The position numbers and the translations under genes are program-made. From positions 271,321,687 through 271,385,686 of the forward strand of contig NC_061510.1 in NCBI RefSeq assembly GCF_022539505.1: a stretch of DNA of 64,000 bases, written 5' to 3'. The DNA is from Lolium rigidum (lineage: Eukaryota > Streptophyta > Magnoliopsida > Poales > Poaceae). A model generated the notes under the pieces. The model was not told the origin of the DNA. It saw nothing but the letters and a program-made list of their open reading frames with translations, and searched no databases. Below, in pieces: positions 57,782 to 64,000 of this stretch (position 1 is its first letter; each line of letters begins with the position of its first letter).

Positions 57782-59672
57782 TTACAATACAACATGTCCT
57801 CGACGGATTTCGTCCCCCGTCACGATCCGCCGATAGTGCTCTCCACCTGGGGTAAGGACCTCGGTAATAAAGAATCCCGCGATTTCCTCTTGAATTGCTT
57901 TTATTTGATCCGCTGTTATGAGAGTGTCCCGCGGGCGTGTCATCTATATTTAAAAAAGGAGATCAATATATGAATGGAACTCAATACAATAGATGGTACT
58001 AATTAAGATTAATTGTGAAAATTTGTTATCGTACACGAGTGTGGTGTATTTGGGGGTCCCCACCCTTGGGACAGGACATGTCACGCATGAAGGTGCGAGA
58101 CGTAGTATCCACATAAGTTATTCCCTTGTTCCTGCCTCATACACTTTACGAAAAAATAGTTCGATCAAACTAATAATCAAGCATCGTATTGAAAGTAAAT
58201 ATCATATATAAAGTTTCACGGACATAGCTATATATATAGTACTACTTACAGGGTAATCTCTAAATGTAAGCTCCGGTTTCCATTCACCCGGAACAGTATT
58301 GATGAACCGTTTCCAAGCCCTGCCCGGCAAAAAATAATGAGTAAATGAGTAATTGATTAGTTGATGATATCTTCGAATTAGAGCGAGATGAAGATGCCAA
58401 TACGAAATTGATTGAAACTACCTACGGAGGATGGCAGCCATGTCCGCCCATTCCGCATATTCTTTACGTTTCGAGTCCATGACGTTTACGACTCCAAGTT
58501 GAAGATCAATGATTAGGAGAATAAAGTGGAAACCGCACAAGCATAGCTCAATGATTACGAGAATAAAGTGGAAGGTGCACAAGCATAATGTATGTTATAT
58601 ATAACACTCACTTGAAGTTGTAGGGGAAGAATATATCCTCTTTGTCCGCTTGCTTCTCTAAAAACATTACGATGTTGTCCTCTGTGTCCTTGGGGTACCG
58701 TCGAACCGTAACTTCATGAGCTGTGTTTGGGTCTATGAACCCCAGCGGTAGGAGCTTGCCTCTTTTGTATTCCAGCTTCTTCATTCTGCATAATTAAATG
58801 TATAGCGTACACAAAGGATAATTGTTAGTGCAAATGAATGAGCTACAAACTTAATTACACAAATAAATCACTTACGAGCGGTAGCAGCCGATAACAGCTT
58901 TGTCGAGGGCGTCTTGATTGAATAAGCGAAACAGTTCTTCTATCTCAAGGTTTATCTCGTCTTCCCCCGGAAGTAATGCTCATCTCTAAGATACACCGTG
59001 AGGTAGCTTTCACTTCTTCGACGAGGCTTTCGGGTACCATTCATGCAACCTTCGCATCGAGTCCCTAGACGCGCGAGCTCGCCCGGTTTGACGAGATCTT
59101 TTCCGTATCTATACGTGTTTACCACTTGAGCCGTTGGATAGTAATCTTCGTACTCAACTGATGCTCCCTGAGCTCTAGCCGCCCGTTCGATCATCGATGC
59201 CGTCTCTGGATCATGATATGGCTCCACGATGAAGTGGGGTGCGGCCTGAATGTCCTGCTGTCCAAGCTGGGCGACTTTTTTTGCTTCTTTGCTCGCTCTA
59301 GAGGACTGTCCAAGAGAGCGGTCATAATCAGCTCTCAGCTCAGGTCTCTTCATTCTCGTCTCGGCAAAGTGCTTCACTTGTCCGCGGTCGAATAAACACC
59401 TTCTTCGGTGCAAGAAACGCCTTTTGCTCTTCGGTCTTGCTCATGTGGTAACAACTCTGGAGTCCGTGCCCTCATTGGAGTTGATGATCTCTTCGAAGGC
59501 TGTAGGAGGTGCCGCGGACAGCTTCCTCTTTTGCTTAAGTGGAGGCGGCGGAGTCTCTCGATGAGGAGGAGGAGGAGGCGGCGGAGTATTTTCACGCGGA
59601 AGCGGGCGGGTCATGGATAGGGGAATCATCATCGCGCACGGGGAGAATCATCACGCGGAGGAGACTCGGGTG
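57782..59672 (-). pseudogene. Ulp1-like (C48) cysteine protease gene of a CACTA element, broken
   Basis: Minus-strand, multi-exon, cut by the N gap at its 5' end. Exon evidence from conserved text: before 58876 (Pro-rich start, then PHFIVEPYHDPETASMIERA and LFRLFNQDALDKAVIGCY, donor GTAAGT at 58875); 58785-58612 (LGFIDPNTAHEVTVRRYPKD, donor GTGAGT); about 58540-58426 (FHFILLIIDLQLGVVNVMDS); 58319-58250 (AWKRFINTVPGEWKPELTF, donor GTAAGT); about 58140-58080 (EQGNNLCGYYV); about 57944-57782 (ITADQIKAIQEEIAGFF to a TAA). His (codon 58525-58527), Asp (58475-58477) and Cys (58111-58113) of a Ulp1-type triad are all present. Breaks: an extra G near 58965-58970, a 46-bp duplication over an exon edge, and a stop soon after the Cys. 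Ulp1-like ORFs are known passengers of plant CACTA and MULE elements; their role is unclear. Confidence 0.7.
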
Positions 59673-59772
59673 NNNNNNNNNNNNNNNNNNNNNNNNNNNN
59701 NNNNNNNNNNNNNNNNNNNNNNNNNNNNNNNNNNNNNNNNNNNNNNNNNNNNNNNNNNNNNNNNNNNNNNNN
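59673..59772. other. Assembly gap of 100 N
   Basis: Exactly 100 N, the conventional size for a gap of unknown length. It lies inside CACTA-type DNA; the true missing sequence may be several kilobases and probably includes the rest of the element. Confidence 0.99.
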
Positions 59773-59887
59773 TTCCATTAATCATGCAAGAAGGCTTACC
59801 CGAGCTGCCTGAACCACGGCAGATTTGAATCCACCTTAGCTATCTAGCTAGAAATACAACATTTGCATAAAGAGGATTTGCAGTACG

Positions 59888-62735
59888 GGGAGGCTGACAT
59901 TGGGGACCCATGAGCCAGCAGCGTCGTCAACGTTTTAAAGGCGGCAGGAGATCGAAACAAAAAAAAGCCAAAAATCAGTTGGTAAACAAAATCCAAGAAA
60001 TGAAACTTTTACCTTTCTGAGAGGATGACATGCGGGACCCATGAGGCAGCAGAGATCCTCAACTATTCCAAGGCTAGCAGGGATCAAAATAAAAATAGGA
60101 AATAGCCAGAAATTAATTAGGGTAAAAAAATAAATCTATCAAAGGAAACCTTTATTGTTCATAGAGGATGACATCTGGGACCGACCCGCCACCGCGTCGT
60201 CATGGTTTCAAAGGGGCAGGGGATCAAAAGAAAAAGGCAAATAACCGTAAATTAGGGGTAAAAAATAAATCCAACAAAGGAAACTTTTATTGTTCATAGA
60301 GGATGACATGCGGGACCCATGAGCCACAGCTCTTCCTCAACGTTTCAAAGTCGGCATGAGATTGAAAGAAAAAGGCAAGTGACTAAATATCGTGAGCCAA
60401 AAATAATCCAAGAAAAGAAATTTTATTGTACATAGAGGATGACATGCGGGTCCCATTTTGCAGATAGCGGTCTCAACATTTCCAAGGCGGCACAGGACCA
60501 AAAGAAAAATAAAGTAGCCGTAAATCGGGGGTGAAAAAATCCAAGAAAAGAAAGATTTCAATTGGGCCGCATCCGGACATCCGGGCCTTCGAACTATCTT
60601 GCCGGGCCTTTTGACTCGTACAATTTCAGCCCTCTCCAAAACAGAAAGTTCGGATTTTTCTAAAAAAATAGGAAAGTCCTATGCTTCGTAAAAACACAAA
60701 ACAAGGAGATTCAACATATAAGTTTGTTTATGTAAAAATAAAGATTTAATTTATCCGTTTGCAATAGCTCGTAGCGAAATACAATGTTTATTGTCTGCAA
60801 AATAATCAAGATATCATATGTTTCTTGTTCGGGGAGGCTGACATCGGGACCCATGAGCCAGCAGCGTCGTCAACGTTTTAAAGGCGGCAGGGATGGAAAG
60901 AAAAAATAAACCAAAAATCTGTTGGTAAAAAATACAAGAAAAGAAACATTTTCGTTCTGAGAGGATGACATGCGGGACCCATGAGGCAGCAGCATCCTCG
61001 CCGTTTATTGTTCATAGAGGTTGACATGTGGGACCCGTGAGCCGGCAGCCGCCCGAACGTTTTAAAGGCCGCAGGAGATCGAAAGAAAAATAAGCCAAAA
61101 ATCGTTTGGTCAACAAAATCCAAGAAAAGAAACATTTACCGTTCGGAGAGGATGACATGTGGGACCCATGAGGCAGCAACATCCTCAACGATTACAAGGC
61201 GGCAGGGATCAAAGGAAAAAGGAAATATCCCGAAATTAATTAGGGGTTCAAAATAAATCCATCAAAGGAAACTTTTATTGTTCACAGAGGATGACATGTG
61301 GGACCGACCTCGCCACTGCGTCGTCATCGTTTCAAAGGGGGCAGGAGATCAAAAGAAAAAGGCAAATAGCCAGTAAATTAGGGGTCAAAAATAACTCCAA
61401 GAAAGGAAACTTTTATTGTTCGTAGAGGATGACATGCGGGACCCATGAGCCAGCAGCTTACTCAACGTTTCAAAGGCGGCATGAGATCGAAAGAAAAAGG
61501 CAAGTGACAAAATATCGTGAGCCAAAGATAATCCAAGAAAAAAACTTTATTGAACATAGAGGATGACATGCGGGTCCCAATTAGCAAGCAGCTGTCTCAA
61601 CGTTTCAAATGCGGCTTGAGATCAAAAGAAAAAGAAAGTTGATTGTACATAGAGGATAACATGCGGGTCCCATGAGTCGAGCAGCCTTACTCAACGTTTC
61701 CAAGGCGGCAGGGGATCAAAAGAAAAAGGAAATAGCCAAAAATCAGAGGGTGAAAAAAACCCAAGAAAATAAACTTTTATAGCACATAGAGGATGACATG
61801 CGGGTCCCATGAGCCAATAGGTTCCTCAACGTTTCAAACGTGGCATGAGATCGAAAGAAAAATGCAAGTGACCAAATATCAGAGCCAAAAATAATTCAAG
61901 AAAAGAAACTTGAGTGTACATAGAGGATGACATGCGGGTCCCATTTAGCAGACAGTGGTATCACCGTTTGAGAAGCGGCAGGGATCGAAAGAAAAAGGCA
62001 AGTGACCAAATATGAGGTGCCAAAAAATCCAAGAAAAGAAAGTTTTATAGTACATAGAGGATGACATGCGGGTCCCATGAGCCTGCAAGGTCCTCAACGT
62101 GGCATGAGATCGAAAGAAAAATGCAAGTGACCAAATATCAGAAGCCAAAAATAATTCAAGAAAAGAAACTTGATTGTACATAGAGGATGACATGCGGGTC
62201 CCATTTAGCAGCAGCGGTATCACCGTTTGAGAGGCTGCACGGGATCGAAATAAAAGGCAAGTGACCAAATATGAAGTTCCAAAAAAAATCCTAGAAAAGA
62301 AAGTTTTATAGTACATAGAGGATGACATGCGGGTCCCATTTAGCAGCAGCGGTCTCACCATTTGAGAGGCGGCATGGGATCGAAAGAAAAAGGTAAGTGA
62401 CCAAATATGAGGTGCCAAAAAAATCCAAGAAAAGAAAGTTTCATAGAACATAGAGGATGACATGCGGGTCCCATTTAGCAGCAGCGGTATCACCGCTTGA
62501 GAGGCGGCAGGGGATCGAAAGAAAAAGGCAAGTGACCAAATTTGAGGTGCCAAAAAAATCCAAGAAAAGAAAGTTTTATAGTACATAGAGGATGACATGC
62601 GGGTCCCATTTAGCAGCAACGGTATCACCGTTTGAGAGGCGGCAGGGGATCAAAAGAAAAAGGAAGTAGCCGTAAATCGGGGGTCAAAAAATCCAAGAAT
62701 AGAAAGAATTTTGGTTCATAGAGGATGACATGCGG
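59888..62735. repeat. Tandem array of about 21 units of ~135 bp
   Basis: The anchor word GAGGATGACATG (or GAGGCTGACAT) recurs at 59888, 60021, 60164, 60299, 60435, 60833, 60961, 61017, 61148, 61287, 61425, 61559, 61652, 61789, 61923, 62057, 62183, 62318, 62453, 62588 and 62721. The usual spacing is 126-143 bp, with two short units (56 and 93 bp) and one unique interruption (about 60560-60830). Units become more alike toward the right. The same wording (GATGACATGCGGGACCCATG) is known inside CACTA elements of wheat and relatives. It is not coding. Confidence 0.9.
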
Positions 62736-63079
62736 GACCCATGATCCCGCATCGTAAACGGCTCGATCGGAGAGCGTTGAACGAGATGGCGCGATCGAGA
62801 AAAAAAACAATGCCAGAGAGGCTGCCATCTGGGCCCTACATCCCTCGGCGGTGTGGATTTGCGTTGACTCGGCCGGCGAACCCGAGAATTCGAGATGCAC
62901 CACGTCCCGGGCACCATACGCAACGTTTTGGCCATTTTCGGCGGGCTAGGTGGCCTCAAAAACGAGAAAAAAACGTTTTGACATGCACAACGGACAGACC
63001 CAAAATCGTCGGCCATGGTACACCAGCAACCACGGCGCGACTTCAACTTCGTCGGCCATGGCAACTTTTCTTGTAGTGT
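62736..63079 (-). mobile_element. Second CACTA-type terminus
   Basis: The plus strand ends ..CCATGGCAACTTTTCTTGTAGTG at 63079, the inverted form of a CACTACAAGAAAAG end. The 300 bp before it are GC-rich with repeated TCGGCCATGG (63009-63018 and 63052-63061). Its TIR differs from that at 57352, and the flanking TTA does not match CAT, so it belongs to a different element or to a rearranged one. Confidence 0.7.
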
Positions 63080-64000
63080 TAATTGAATGGATAAATGAGG
63101 TGAACTACTTGGCAGTGATGATCCTATTAACTGATAAATTGGAGCTAGAAGGATGCCAACCACTGGTTGGGAACCCTAGCTCATTTCTGAACCCTATTGG
63201 GTGATGATGCAGTGACTTGGTGTGTTGATTTGTGGGTTTGAGGTGGCCCTGACAGCTCCTTGATGCTGTCGATGGATGTCTAGGTTTTGCTGGTGCAAAG
63301 TTTATATACTGTCCCTCTTCTCACTCCTATGGTCGACAACAATGCATGACTGGGTACTTCTCCCCTGGCTGTGTGTGTGTGGAGAGCATGCTGCTATCGT
63401 TGTGAGCTGCTGTGCATGCTCCCAAGTTGGAACTTGGTCCTTTGGCTTGGTTCCCTCGGCAGCTTGATATTATCCATCAAAAACTCACTTATTTGACTAA
63501 CCTGCCAAGTGGCATTGCCACTTGGCATAATGTGTTTTTGTTTCTTCTTGTTCTATTTTGTAGGGATCAAAAAGGTGATCAAGGAATTCTTCATGAAGTG
63601 TTGATAAATAATAACTTGAAGATTTTAGCTAGTTTAGCCATTTACAATTCCTTGTAATTTTCATTTTCCTTTTTCCATTTATTCAATTTCTGTAATGTGT
63701 TGTAATTATTATAATTCATTTGGGATATTATAATGAAAATGTATTATGTGTGTGAAATCAATAAAGCTCAAGGTTTTCTCTAATGAGCTTTGATTATATT
63801 TCCAATTAATTTATATTATTTATTTATCCAATTACTTAATGAATTGTCTCATGTTTGAATTATAATATGCTTTTTTATGTTTGAATTTGAAATTCAAACA
63901 TAATTTGGTTTGCATTCAATCATGCAACTTAAGTTAAAAGTTGAATTGTTTCCCTCTCTTAACAAAACCCTAATTTGAGTTTAGCTAGGTCCAAGTTTAT
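63080..64000. other. Unassigned AT-rich sequence, possibly LTR-like
   Basis: No ORF above about 85 codons is convincing. It has two perfect 25-base inverted repeats: 63503-63527 (TGCCAAGTGGC/GCCACTTGGCA) and 63877-63901 (ATGTTTGAATTT/AAATTCAAACAT). AATAAAGCTC near 63760 and the general AT-rich composition resemble grass LTR sequence, but no LTR end was seen before the window closes. Confidence 0.4.

Noticed and set aside
61945..62628. 227-codon minus-strand ORF with repeated NGTRMSSSMYYKTFFSW units
   Set aside because: It is the 135-bp tandem array read in a frame that stays open because 135 is divisible by three; no start context, no similarity to a protein, and other units break the frame.
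59888..62735. CRISPR-like regular repeat spacing
   Set aside because: The repeat unit is about 135 bp and diverges throughout, without unique spacers; this is a eukaryotic transposon-derived tandem array.

Overview
The window looks like repeat-dense nuclear DNA of a cool-season (pooid) grass. The evidence is LTR retrotransposons of the kind familiar from wheat, barley, oat and ryegrass: long LTRs starting TGATACGT with tRNA-Asp primer sites, and an Angela/BARE-type solo LTR. There are also CACTA, PIF/Harbinger and Stowaway elements, a single Dof transcription-factor gene, and a run of exactly 100 N at 59673-59772 that marks a scaffold gap. I cannot name the species. Family names are from memory and are given as 'like'.

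Layout. Positions 1-39527 are a stack of nested LTR elements. A PIF/Harbinger remnant (39533-40645) was entered by element E (minus, right LTR 37958-39527). E was entered by element A (minus, LTR 3212-4625), element B (plus, 5246-34495) and an Angela-like solo LTR (34764-36389). B was entered by element D (minus, 10053-32498, TSD TGAAC), a non-coding element with LTRs of about 6.5 kb. One LTR of D was entered by element C (minus, 23445-29962, TSD CTGGG). The order is fixed by matched target-site duplications and by host sequence that resumes after each insertion. Positions 40649-42211 are unassigned intergenic sequence. Positions 42217-53679 are a decayed minus-strand Copia (F, TSD ATATT) holding a young, intact plus-strand Copia (G, 43875-48850, TSD ATTAC, identical LTRs, one 1493-residue polyprotein).

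The only convincing host gene is an intronless Dof zinc-finger gene at 55658-56476, with a TATA box upstream and a Stowaway-like MITE further upstream. Downstream lies CACTA-type DNA: a terminus with subterminal palindromes at 57352, a broken multi-exon Ulp1-like (C48) protease gene on the minus strand, the N gap, a 135-bp tandem array (59888-62735), and a second, different CACTA terminus ending at 63079. The last 0.9 kb is AT-rich and unassigned.

Elements A, B, C and E form one group. All start with a palindromic TGATACGT..ACGTATC LTR end, use a tRNA-Asp primer site 10-14 nt from the LTR, and show no reverse transcriptase in what is visible, so they probably depend on another element's enzymes. 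B, C and E also share a duplicated primer-site leader; B and C share a post-stop hairpin and a repeated polypurine-like motif. These shared non-coding modules are the most interesting signal. A second pattern to check is that repeat copies differ mostly as CAG/CTG versus CGAG/CTCG/CCG, which looks like base-calling error at methylated sites rather than evolution.
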